64,000 bases of DNA from Collimonas sp. OK412 (GTDB lineage Bacteria; Pseudomonadota; Gammaproteobacteria; Burkholderiales; Burkholderiaceae_D), in NCBI RefSeq assembly GCF_900112135.1, contig NZ_FOLC01000003.1, positions 1 to 64,000 on the forward strand. The letters are read 5' to 3'. Position 1 is the first letter of the stretch. The number at the start of each line of letters is the position of its first letter. This document shows positions 14,514-22,996 of the stretch, one piece after another. The position numbers and the translations under genes are program-made. The notes under the pieces are model-generated. The model searched no databases. It had not been told where the DNA came from and worked only from the letters and a program-made list of their open reading frames with translations.

Positions 14514-15643
14514 GGTTTTTTACCGTTATCAGAACGCGAGCGCGCAGCGCCGCTAAACAATCCAGCCCCCAAACCGCGAAACTCCGGCGATTGCGACAGG
14601 CAGACCGCAAACACCACGATCGACTTCACCACCATGTTCACCTCCGGCGGCACGCCCATCGAATAGATCGTGTAAGTCAGCGCCTGGATGATCAAGGCGC
14701 CGATAACGCTGCCTACCAGGCTGAATTTGCCGCCGGCCAGGGAGGTGCCGCCCAGCGTCACCGCCAGGATGGCATCCAGCTCCAGCAGCAAGCCCGCATT
14801 GTTGGCGTCCGCGCTCTTGATATTGGAACTGATCATCAAGCCGGCAACGCCGGCGCAGGCACTGCAAAACATGTACACGAAAAATATCAGCGCAGCGGTC
14901 CTGATGCCGGCCAGGCGCGCCGCCACCGGGTTGATGCCGACCGACTGGATGAACAGGCCGAGCGCGGTCTTGCGCATCAGCAGCGCGACAATCAGGAATA
15001 CGCCGATGGCGATAAACAGGGAAAACGGCAACCCGAACAGATAACCGCTGCCGATATAGAAAAACGGTTTGTAATACACCGTAATGATCTGGCCGTCGGT
15101 CAGCAACTGCGCCAGACCGCGCCCGCCCACCATCAGGATCAAGGTTGCGATGATCGGCTGCAAGCCAAGCGTGGCGACCAGGAAACCGTTCCAGACGCCG
15201 CACAGGATCGCCGCTCCCATGGCGGCGGCAATCGCCCACACCATCGGGATGCGGCTTGCATATTCCGGCACGCCGTTGTGCATTTCCATCGTGCCGCCGA
15301 TCAGCATCGCGGCAACCGTGCCGGAGATGGCGACTACCGCGCCCACCGAGATATCGATGCCGCGTGTCGCGATCACCAGCGTCATGCCGAGCGCCGTCAG
15401 TATCAACGGCGCGGCGCGGTTGACGATATCGATCAGACTGCCATACAGGTGGCCGTCCTTCCATTCAAGCCGGAAGAATCCCGGGATCATGAAAAAATCA
15501 AGCGCCAGCAGCAGCGCCAGCGCCGCCAGCGGCCGCAGCAAGGGATTGCGCAGCAGCACGCGCAGGCGCGCCGCCAGCGCCGGCCCGCTGTCGCTTTGCA
15601 GCCTGGCGCCGGACAACGGATCGGGATTCAATGGAATACTCAT
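14510..15643 (-). CDS. ytfT: sugar ABC transporter permease, YtfT type
   Basis: The 377-residue permease is paired with YjfF. It has an N-terminal cytoplasmic leader of about 35 residues, then about ten helices with GMTLVIATRGIDISVGAVV. I start it at ATG 15643, which overlaps the ytfR stop (ATGA) and has GGAGAG upstream; a GTG six bases earlier is the alternative. The protein forms the membrane channel of the importer with YjfF and is driven by YtfR. A signature of this branch is that both permeases are distinct rather than a single homodimer-forming protein. Confidence 0.82.
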   Translation of the reverse strand: MSIPLNPDPLSGARLQSDSGPALAARLRVLLRNPLLRPLAALALLLALDFFMIPGFFRLEWKDGHLYGSLIDIVNRAAPLILTALGMTLVIATRGIDISVGAVVAISGTVAAMLIGGTMEMHNGVPEYASRIPMVWAIAAAMGAAILCGVWNGFLVATLGLQPIIATLILMVGGRGLAQLLTDGQIITVYYKPFFYIGSGYLFGLPFSLFIAIGVFLIVALLMRKTALGLFIQSVGINPVAARLAGIRTAALIFFVYMFCSACAGVAGLMISSNIKSADANNAGLLLELDAILAVTLGGTSLAGGKFSLVGSVIGALIIQALTYTIYSMGVPPEVNMVVKSIVVFAVCLSQSPEFRGLGAGLFSGAARSRSDNGKKP

Positions 15644-17193
15644 TCGCACTCTCCGGCGATCACCTGCAATACCGATTCGTCGTCGAGTTCTCCGCGCAGG
15701 TATTCACCGCAGGGTTCGCGGTCGCGCAGCACCAGCATGCGGTCGCTGCAGCGTAGCACCTCGGGAATTTCGGAAGAAATGAACAATATCGCCATGCCCT
15801 TGCGGCACAAGGCGATGACATGGTCCATGATCTCCTGCTTGGCGCGCACGTCGATGCCGCGCGTCGGTTCGTCCAGGATCAGCATGGCGGGATCGGTCGC
15901 AAGCCAGCGCGCCAGCAGGGCCTTTTGCTGGTTACCGCCAGACAGGGAGCTGATAGGTGTGTCGATATCCGGCGTCTTGATGCCCAGCCATTTGACGTAA
16001 TCGCTGGCGATCGCCTGCTGGCGCTTGCGCGGAATCACCCGCAGCAGGCCGGCGCGCGCTTGCAGCGCCAGGATGATGTTTTCACGTACCGACAGCTCCA
16101 GTATTGCGCCTTCGGCTTTCCTGTCTTCGGAACAGAAACCGATGCCGGCGGCGATGGCGTCGCGCGGCGAGTTGAACCGGCCAGGTTCTCCTTTCATGCG
16201 GATGCTGCCGCTGTCGGCCTTGTCCGCGCCGAACAGCAAGCGCGCAGCCTCGGTGCGGCCGGAGCCCAGCAAGCCGCACAGTCCGAATACCTCTCCCGCG
16301 CGGAAATCCAGGTCGAGCGGAGCGAGTATTCCTTTGCGCCCCAACCCGCGCGCCTGCAGCACGATCTCGCCGCTGCCCGGTGCGCGCGCCTCTTTGTCCT
16401 CGCCGGCGGTTTCCTTGCCAGGCTGCGACTGCGTGCCGACCATCTTGTTCACCAGTTCGAAACGGCTCAGTGCGCTGGCCTGGTATTCGCCTTCAAGGAC
16501 GCCGTTGCGCAATACCGTGATGCGATCGGAGATCTCGTAGGTCTGTTCCAGGAAATGCGTCACGAACAGGATCGCCATGCCCTGCCCGCGCAGCTTGCGC
16601 AACACGTCGAACAGCAAGCGCACTTCGGCTTCGTCGAGGCTGGAGGTAGGCTCGTCCAGGATCAGGACTTTGGCAGAAACGCTCAGGGCGCGTGAAATCG
16701 CCACCATTTGCTGGATCGCCAGCGGATACCTGGCCAGTGCCGCGGTGACATCGATATGGATCTGCAGGTCGCCCAGCAAGCGCTGCGCCTGCTGCTGCAT
16801 GGCCTTCCAGTCGATGCCGCCATACTTTCTCGGATAGCGGCCGATAAAGATATTTTCTGCGACCGACAGGTTCGGACACAGGTTGACTTCCTGGTACACG
16901 GTGCTGATGCCGAGGTTTTGCGCGTCATGGGTGGAGGACGGCTGCACGACCCTGCCGTCGAGCCGGATCTCGCCGCTGTCGGGCGCGTAGACGCCGGTCA
17001 ATACCTTGATGAGAGTAGACTTGCCCGCGCCGTTTTGCCCCATCAGCGTGTGGACTTCGCCTGGATACAGCCGCAAAGCGACATCGCTCAGCGCCTTGAC
17101 GCCGCCGAATGCCTTGTATATGCCGTTGAGCTCCAGCGTCGGTGCAACGCCGTCCGCTGCCTGGCCGGCAGCGCCTGTTGCTGTTTTATTCAT
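15640..17193 (-). CDS. ytfR: sugar ABC transporter ATPase with two nucleotide-binding domains, YtfR type
   Basis: The 517-residue protein fuses two ABC ATPase domains, as in RbsA/MglA/YtfR. The first has Walker A GQNGAGKS and LILDEPTSSLDE. The second has the degenerate P-loop GLLGSGRTEAARLLFG, the signature LSGGNQQK and LILDEPTRGID. In this class one half is catalytically weaker, which the second P-loop reflects. It energises sugar uptake through YtfT/YjfF. It lies about 100 bases downstream of the binding-protein gene and overlaps ytfT. The N-terminal ~20 residues are a variable leader. Confidence 0.87.
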   Translation of the reverse strand: MNKTATGAAGQAADGVAPTLELNGIYKAFGGVKALSDVALRLYPGEVHTLMGQNGAGKSTLIKVLTGVYAPDSGEIRLDGRVVQPSSTHDAQNLGISTVYQEVNLCPNLSVAENIFIGRYPRKYGGIDWKAMQQQAQRLLGDLQIHIDVTAALARYPLAIQQMVAISRALSVSAKVLILDEPTSSLDEAEVRLLFDVLRKLRGQGMAILFVTHFLEQTYEISDRITVLRNGVLEGEYQASALSRFELVNKMVGTQSQPGKETAGEDKEARAPGSGEIVLQARGLGRKGILAPLDLDFRAGEVFGLCGLLGSGRTEAARLLFGADKADSGSIRMKGEPGRFNSPRDAIAAGIGFCSEDRKAEGAILELSVRENIILALQARAGLLRVIPRKRQQAIASDYVKWLGIKTPDIDTPISSLSGGNQQKALLARWLATDPAMLILDEPTRGIDVRAKQEIMDHVIALCRKGMAILFISSEIPEVLRCSDRMLVLRDREPCGEYLRGELDDESVLQVIAGECE

Positions 17194-17290
17194 CCGCTTA
17201 CGATCCCGAATTTCTCATGCGAAGCCATGCCGACCGGCCAGGCATGCCCGATGCGGCGAGCGATCCGCCCGCCGCCTTTCGTAGAAAACC

Positions 17291-18259
17291 TTAGTACTTG
17301 CGGTTCGGGAATTCCTTGGCTGCCACTTCGGCCGGAAACACGCTCTCCTCGGTCGTAATGCGCTTGGGAACGGTCTCGCCGGCAAGCACCTGTTTTGCGA
17401 CCTTCATGAGCTGCGGTCCAAGCAGAGGGCTGCATTCGACCGTCACGTTGAGCTTGCCTGCCATCATCGCTTCAAACGCGCCCTTGACGCCATCGACCGA
17501 GATCACCAATATATCCTTGCCCGGTTTCAGGCCAGCTTCTTCGATGGCCTGTATGGCGCCGATCGCCATGTCGTCGTTATGCGCGTACAGGACATTGATT
17601 TTCTTGCCGTCGGTTTTGAGGAAGGCTTCCATCACTTCCTTGCCCTTGGCGCGGGTAAAGTCGCCGGTTTGCGAGCGGATGATTTTCAGTTTCGGGTTGG
17701 CGGCGATGGTTTCTGCAAAACCTGCCTTGCGGTCAATGGCGGGAGCGGAACCGACTGTCCCCTGCAATTCAACGATGTTGATGTCGCCGGCGGGCATGGT
17801 CTTGGCCCGTTCCAGCAGCCAGCGTCCGGCGCGGCGGCCCTCTTCAACAAAATCCGAGCCGATGAAAGTCACATACAGGGATTTGTCGCTGGCGTCGACT
17901 GCGCGGTCGGTCAGGATGACCGGGATCTTGGCGGCTTTCGCTTCACGCAAGACAGTGTCCCAGCCCGACTCGACCACCGGGGAAAATGCAATGACATCGA
18001 CCTTTTGCGCGATGAAGGAACGAATCGCCTTCACCTGGTTTTCCTGCTTTTGCTGGGCATCGGCGAACTTGAGCGTCACGCCGGCCTGTTTCGCCGCATC
18101 CTTGATCGACGCGGTGTTCGCGGTGCGCCATTCGCTTTCGGCACCAACCTGGGAAAAACCCAGCACCAGCGGTTTTTCTGCATAGGCGCTGGCGGCGACT
18201 CCAAATCCCAGGCCGAGGCAAAGCGCCGCACCCAATACTGTTCTGCGTGTCATTTTCAT
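17291..18259 (-). CDS. ytfQ: periplasmic sugar-binding protein, YtfQ type
   Basis: The 322-residue protein has a Sec signal (MKMTRRTVLGAALCLGLGFG...ASAYA, cleavage near 27) and the periplasmic-binding fold of the ribose/galactofuranose family. Family segments include LVLGFSQVGAESEWRTANT, VDVIAFSPVVESGWD, VTFIGSDFVEEGRRAG and YAHNDDMAIGAIQAIEEAG. It captures the sugar and delivers it to the YtfT/YjfF permease. Similarity in these segments to E. coli YtfQ suggests galactofuranose as ligand, but galactose or arabinose are possible. It is the first gene of the operon; an ACGGAGAC ribosome-binding site precedes the ATG. Confidence 0.85.
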   Translation of the reverse strand: MKMTRRTVLGAALCLGLGFGVAASAYAEKPLVLGFSQVGAESEWRTANTASIKDAAKQAGVTLKFADAQQKQENQVKAIRSFIAQKVDVIAFSPVVESGWDTVLREAKAAKIPVILTDRAVDASDKSLYVTFIGSDFVEEGRRAGRWLLERAKTMPAGDINIVELQGTVGSAPAIDRKAGFAETIAANPKLKIIRSQTGDFTRAKGKEVMEAFLKTDGKKINVLYAHNDDMAIGAIQAIEEAGLKPGKDILVISVDGVKGAFEAMMAGKLNVTVECSPLLGPQLMKVAKQVLAGETVPKRITTEESVFPAEVAAKEFPNRKY

Positions 18260-18417
18260 GCTGTCTCCGTTTTTATGTTTTTAGATAGATAAAACGTTCG
18301 AAAGGCGCGACCATCCTAGGACGGAAACCAGGCGGTTTCAAATGAATTATTTTCTGTTTCAGATACGTGTTTGGGTATCGGCCGGCCGGCGCTGCTTTGC
18401 AGCAGATGATTTTTGGA

Positions 18418-18450
18418 CAAAAAAAAAGCCCGCTAACTTCCGTTGCGGGC
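18418..18450 (-). terminator. rho-independent terminator after acvB
   Basis: GCCCGC (18428-18433) pairs with GCGGGC (18445-18450), extended by AAC/GTT around a TTCC loop with one bulged T. On the minus strand this is followed by a run of T residues (A run 18419-18427 on the plus strand). It ends mprF-acvB transcription before the importer operon. The rest of the 315-base gap (18260-18574) shows nothing beyond probable ytfQ promoter sequence. Confidence 0.85.
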
Positions 18451-18574
18451 TGAATCCAAACCTTGAGAGGTGTTGGAGGAGACAGGAACACTATATCGCA
18501 CTGCAGCATGGCAGTCTGCTTGATTGTCGTGATACCAGATATTCATCAATCGGATATGGCGGCTACCCGCAGCG

Positions 18575-19975
18575 CTACTTGCGCGCGGCGTCAAGAATCA
18601 GGCCGGCCAGGCGTTCGTAGTTGCCGTCGAAATGGTGGCCGCCGCTCAGCTTGAGCAATTTGACGCGGCTGGCGTCCAGGCTCGGGCAGGCCGAATCGGT
18701 CTCCTCGCTGCCGTAGATGCACATCGCCAGCCCGGCCGGCAGCTTCGCGACTTCGGGCGGGATGGGTAAACCGTCATTGCTGGAGCTGACCCAATTGGTC
18801 AGATGGAACTGGAAATCGGCTTTTTTCCCCAAGCCCATCATTGCAACCAGCGGCACCGACGCCAGCGCCTTGCCCGACAGGCGGTTGCCGACAAAAGGCA
18901 AGACGTCGGCGCCTTGCGAATAGCCGATCAGCACGACCTTGTCTTTTTTCCAGCGCGCCATGTAGAACTGCATCAGGCGCTCGACGTCTTTTGCGGTCGA
19001 TGCCGGCGTGCGGGCGCTCCAGAAATAGCGCAGCGAATCGATGCCGACCACCGGCACGCCACGCTTCGACAATGCGTTTGCCACGTCGCGGTCAATGCCG
19101 GCCCAGCCGCCGTCGCCGCTGATCAGGATCACCATGGTGCCGGCATCCTGGTTGTGTCCAGGCGGCGCCAGCGCAGCCACCTCCACCACCGGCAAATCGG
19201 ACACTGCGGCAGGCGGCGCCTGCACCGCCACCGCCTGTTTTGCATTCAGGCTGGAATATGCCGACTTCAGCTGCGCCAGTCCATCCTGGCCTGCTGCCTG
19301 GATCAGCTCGGCGCCGCCGACACTGGCGACAAATGCGCGGGTGACGCCGGCTTCGCAACGTGCCGCACCGGGCAGTTGCGCGTCCGGTAAAACCCGCCAT
19401 GCGGCAGGCAACCGGGAAACCGGCAGCAGGTCTACGCCCTGGCCTTTTGCGCGAGCCTTGAAACGCACGCCCTCGCCTTTGCACAGCGGCTTGCGCAAAC
19501 TCAGGGCAGGACAAAAGCCGAGCGAGATGGCGCCGCCGAAAGTGCCGGCAGGCGCCTGCGCCAGCATTGCATAGGCAAAGCTGGCGCCGGAACCTTCTCC
19601 CACCAGCAACGGCGGATAATATCCCGGCACTTTTTCATAAGCCTGCACGAAGCGGCTCAGGTTTTCCAGGTCGCCGTCCGGAAACGCGCAGTCGCCGCCG
19701 TCGGCATTCAGGCTGGCGAATAATTGCGGCGTGCTGATTCCTGCTACCAAAGCACCTTGCTCGGCCAGCGCACGCGCCTTCTCGGCTGCGGCCTGGTTCC
19801 AGCCGGCGTCGCCAGACAACAGCAGGACGACACCATTCACCGGTCCCGCCGGCTGGTAGATTTCAACACTCTTGAAACGGCCATGACTCACGCTGTGATG
19901 TCTATCGCCTGCGCGCGCGCTGCTGCCGATGCACGCCGTCGCGCACAGCGCCAGGCAAATCATTCTCTGCTTCAT
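18575..19975 (-). CDS. acvB: AcvB/VirJ-family lysyl-phosphatidylglycerol hydrolase
   Basis: The 466-residue exported protein (signal peptide MKQRMICLALCATACIGSSARA) has two alpha/beta-hydrolase-like halves. The N-terminal half has LLLSGDAGWN and GEGSGASFAYAML. The C-terminal VirJ domain has ILISGDGGWAGIDRDVA, the nucleophile elbow GYSQGAD and a late His in SGGHHFDGNY. Known AcvB proteins hydrolyse lysyl-phosphatidylglycerol in the periplasm and balance MprF/LpiA. The gene starts four bases inside the end of mprF (ATGA-type overlap), the same pairing as in other Proteobacteria. VirJ homologues were first linked to virulence in Agrobacterium. Confidence 0.87.
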   Translation of the reverse strand: MKQRMICLALCATACIGSSARAGDRHHSVSHGRFKSVEIYQPAGPVNGVVLLLSGDAGWNQAAAEKARALAEQGALVAGISTPQLFASLNADGGDCAFPDGDLENLSRFVQAYEKVPGYYPPLLVGEGSGASFAYAMLAQAPAGTFGGAISLGFCPALSLRKPLCKGEGVRFKARAKGQGVDLLPVSRLPAAWRVLPDAQLPGAARCEAGVTRAFVASVGGAELIQAAGQDGLAQLKSAYSSLNAKQAVAVQAPPAAVSDLPVVEVAALAPPGHNQDAGTMVILISGDGGWAGIDRDVANALSKRGVPVVGIDSLRYFWSARTPASTAKDVERLMQFYMARWKKDKVVLIGYSQGADVLPFVGNRLSGKALASVPLVAMMGLGKKADFQFHLTNWVSSSNDGLPIPPEVAKLPAGLAMCIYGSEETDSACPSLDASRVKLLKLSGGHHFDGNYERLAGLILDAARK

Positions 19976-22578
19976 TTACTGATGGCTCCCTTGATGCCGC
20001 CGCTGATCAGCGCGGCCGTATCGGTAAAGGCGAACAACGGCGCCAGCCCGCCCTTGCTCACCAGGTAGCGTGCTTCCCACACCGGGTCGAACTTGTCTTT
20101 GAAATTGCGCAGGCCGCGGAAATTGTAGAAACGTCCGCCGTGCATGAACAACATGCGGCCGAAGCGCTGCCAGCGTGAAGCCAGCTGATGGTCTTTCATG
20201 CCTGACATCGGCGCCATGCCCAGCCCGAAGCGCTGGTAGCCCTGTTCCTTGAAATGCAGCATCAGCTGCGAGAACAGGAATTCCATGGTGCCGGGCGGCG
20301 CATCCGGCAATTGCCGCATCAGGTCGACGGCGACTTCGATCCGCAAGACGTCCGGACACATCAGGCTGGCGAAAGCGATGACTTTTTGCTCGCGCCGGAT
20401 TACCGCAACCGGCTGCCGCGCAATGTAAGCCTGGTCGAAACTGCCCAGCGAAAAACCCTTCTCGCGCGTGTCCTGGTCGGACAGCCACGCGTCCGAGACT
20501 GCCTTGAGCTGATCCATCAATGGCGGCACCTGCTCCACCGCCAGTATCGAGAAACTCAGGCCCTCGCGCTCGGCGCGATTGACGCCATGCCGCAGATTGG
20601 CGCGGCGCGGCCCTTGCAGGCTGAACTGATCGAGCGGCACATAAGCCTCTTCGCCCAGCTTGTACACGCGCAGGCCGGCGTCGAGATAGAGCGGCAGCGA
20701 TTGCGGGCGCACCTTGTAGAACGCGACCCGGCCGCCATGACCGTCAACCAGTTCGATAAAACGCCAGATCAGCTCCGACCATTCGCGCTGGTCGCCGACC
20801 GGGTCGGATAACGCGACCCACGAGCGGTTGTGCTTGGCGAACATGATGAAGCTGTTGCCGGAGGCGGAAAACAGCAGGCTCTTGTCGCCCATGAAAGCCA
20901 GGCATGCATCCGCCGCGGGCTGCTTGCGCACGATCTCGGCGGCGCGCTGCAACTCCTCTTCGGCGGGACGTTCGGCGACGCCGGCAGAACGCCGGAACAA
21001 TTGCCACAGGCCCAGGCCCAACGCCATGATGGCGACAACCATCAAGGTCCGCATCGAACGCGGCGCGTAGTCGTCAAATGCAAATTGCCACCACATGCGG
21101 TCGGCAATGTCGATGTCGCGGTAAGCGAACAGCAGTATCCAGCCGCAGGCGGCGAGCACGCAGGCAACCGCGATCAGCCAGCCAGGCTCGAAGGTTTGCG
21201 AAAACAAGGACGAGCGCCGGTCAAACTGCTTGCGCGAAATCACCAGCAGCGAGGCCAGCAGGAACAATACGATGAATTCGGAAATGGCGATGCCCTTGGG
21301 CAGCGCCAGGATGCCGGCGATCACTGTCAGCACCAGCGACGCCCACCAGGCGGCGTCGAGCCGGTGCAGCAGGCCGCGCGCCAGGAACAGCATCGCCAGT
21401 CCGGCGACGCTGCCGATCAGGTGCGACGCTTCCACCACGAACAGGGGCACATGCAGCCGCAGCAGTTCTTCAGCGTGGCGGGTGGCCGGCGTTACACCCG
21501 ACACCAGCAGCATGGTGCCGGTCACCAGGGTCAACGCCGTCAGCAGCCATGGCGACAATTTCACCGCCGCGCGCGCCACCGGTGCGGCAACGCCGGCGCG
21601 CATCTCGAATGCCGCCAGCAGGATCGTCGCCAGCAGCAGCGGCAACAGGAAATAGATGGCCCGGTACAAGACCAGGGCCGCCGCGATCTTGCTGGTGGGC
21701 GCGTGGTTGGCGCAAGCCAGCAGGATCACCGCTTCGAATACGCCGACGCCGCCAGGCACATGGCTGATGACGCCAAGCGCCATCGCAATCGCATAAAACG
21801 CGACGAAGGTCGGCAAATCGATCACGCCGCTCGGCAGCAGGAACCACAAGGTAGCTGCTGCCGCGCTCAGATCGACGGCAGAGATCAGCAGCTGGCGCAA
21901 CGCCAGGCCGGATTCCGGCAAACGCAGGTTCCAGCGCCCGAACAGCAGCACGTCGCGGCGCATGCGGCACAGCAGGATAAAAGCGGCGACGCCAAGCAGC
22001 ACCAGGCAAGCTAGCGCGCGCAGCAGCCAGCTCGGGATATGCGCCAGCTCCTGCACCTGTGTCGCTCCCCACAGCAAGCCGATAGCGCCGAAGGTGGTCA
22101 TGCCAAGGCCGAATGCGCCGGCATTGAAGGCAATCGCTTGCGCCACCTGGGATGCCTCGACGCCGCTGGCCGTGTACAAGCGCATGCGCACCGTGCCGCC
22201 GGTCAGCACGCCGAGCCCGACGGTATTGCCGAGTGCGTAGGCGATAAACGAGGTCAGGCCGATGGTGGTCCCTTTGACCTTGGCGCCGACGTAACGCAAG
22301 CTCGACACATCGTAGCCGGCCAGCGACAGGTAACTGACGGCGGTCGCCAGCACTGCCAATAAAAGATTGTTGAGCGGCGTATGCTTGACCGCATGCACGA
22401 TGCTGCGGTAGTGCACATCGGCAAGCAGCGCGTGCAAGGATTTGAAGACCAGCGCCCCCAGGACCAGCACCACCAGCACGGTCAGCCAGGGACGCCAGCT
22501 TACGCCCCCCGCCTTGACGGCTGGAATGGCGCCAGGCGCCGGAATATCTGTTTGTGACGGAGATGGATGACGTGCCAT
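19972..22578 (-). CDS. mprF: bifunctional lysylphosphatidylglycerol synthase/flippase
   Basis: The 868-residue protein has an N-terminal half with some 12-14 membrane helices (flippase; e.g. GNTVGLGVLTGGTVRMRLY and the SHVPGGVGVFE segment). From about residue 530 there is a cytosolic GNAT-like DUF2156 domain with FSASGNSFIMFAKHN, WVALSDPVG, GRVAFYKV and the late GLGMAPMSGM. It transfers lysine (or another amino acid) from aminoacyl-tRNA to phosphatidylglycerol and moves the product to the outer leaflet. This lowers surface charge and protects against cationic peptides and acid. It is co-transcribed with acvB. The tRNA-Ser gene lies upstream on the same strand. Confidence 0.9.
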   Translation of the reverse strand: MARHPSPSQTDIPAPGAIPAVKAGGVSWRPWLTVLVVLVLGALVFKSLHALLADVHYRSIVHAVKHTPLNNLLLAVLATAVSYLSLAGYDVSSLRYVGAKVKGTTIGLTSFIAYALGNTVGLGVLTGGTVRMRLYTASGVEASQVAQAIAFNAGAFGLGMTTFGAIGLLWGATQVQELAHIPSWLLRALACLVLLGVAAFILLCRMRRDVLLFGRWNLRLPESGLALRQLLISAVDLSAAAATLWFLLPSGVIDLPTFVAFYAIAMALGVISHVPGGVGVFEAVILLACANHAPTSKIAAALVLYRAIYFLLPLLLATILLAAFEMRAGVAAPVARAAVKLSPWLLTALTLVTGTMLLVSGVTPATRHAEELLRLHVPLFVVEASHLIGSVAGLAMLFLARGLLHRLDAAWWASLVLTVIAGILALPKGIAISEFIVLFLLASLLVISRKQFDRRSSLFSQTFEPGWLIAVACVLAACGWILLFAYRDIDIADRMWWQFAFDDYAPRSMRTLMVVAIMALGLGLWQLFRRSAGVAERPAEEELQRAAEIVRKQPAADACLAFMGDKSLLFSASGNSFIMFAKHNRSWVALSDPVGDQREWSELIWRFIELVDGHGGRVAFYKVRPQSLPLYLDAGLRVYKLGEEAYVPLDQFSLQGPRRANLRHGVNRAEREGLSFSILAVEQVPPLMDQLKAVSDAWLSDQDTREKGFSLGSFDQAYIARQPVAVIRREQKVIAFASLMCPDVLRIEVAVDLMRQLPDAPPGTMEFLFSQLMLHFKEQGYQRFGLGMAPMSGMKDHQLASRWQRFGRMLFMHGGRFYNFRGLRNFKDKFDPVWEARYLVSKGGLAPLFAFTDTAALISGGIKGAISK

Positions 22579-22700
22579 GGAACCTTTATTATGCGGCCGT
22601 TCCCTCGAGGCCGGCCGCCGACTACTTTAACAGTTGTTAAGAGCCAGTTTACAAAGCAAGGTTCGCTCCAGCAAGCAATAACCGGTAAAGAACCGGCTGC

Positions 22701-22742
22701 AAAAACAAAAAAACCGCACCAGCACAAGGCTAGAAGCGGTTT
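22701..22742 (-). terminator. terminator downstream of tRNA-Ser
   Basis: AAACCGC (22711-22717) pairs with GCGGTTT (22736-22742), and on the minus strand the stem runs into T residues interrupted by one G. A second T-less hairpin, GTTCCGA/TCGGAAC (22750-22768), lies between it and the tRNA 3' end. Confidence 0.75.
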
Positions 22743-22775
22743 CTTGTACGTTCCGAATGACTCGGAACATGTTCT

Positions 22776-22869
22776 TGGAGGAGGCGGTGGGAGTCGAACC
22801 CACGATACAGGTTTAAGCCCATATGCTTCCTTAGCAGGGAAGTGCCTTCGACCACTCGGCCACGCCTCC
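22776..22869 (-). tRNA. tRNA-Ser (anticodon GCT)
   Basis: Read on the minus strand, acceptor GGAGGCG pairs with CGCCTCC. The D arm is GCCGAGTGGTCGAAGGC and the anticodon loop CTGCTAA. There is a long variable arm, the T arm is GTGGG-TTCGACT-CCCAC, and CCA is encoded. The GCT anticodon reads AGC/AGU serine codons. The long variable arm fits serine tRNAs. The discriminator base reads T, which is unusual for serine, where G is expected. Confidence 0.93.
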
Positions 22870-22911
22870 AAACTCAAAACGGCTTTTAACAACGCCGCGT
22901 TAAGGACACGA

Positions 22912-22940
22912 ATAATAACTTTTCATGGGGCATTGGTCAA
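22912..22940 (-). promoter_or_regulatory. sigma70-type promoter of tRNA-Ser
   Basis: On the minus strand TTGACC (22940-22935), a 17-base spacer and TATTAT (22917-22912) lie about 43 bases before the tRNA 5' end. Both hexamers are close to consensus. Confidence 0.65.
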
Positions 22941-22996
22941 TAACGCCACACCAAATTAACCGCTTTTTTCGTGATTTTTTTCGCGATCCGGTGCGA

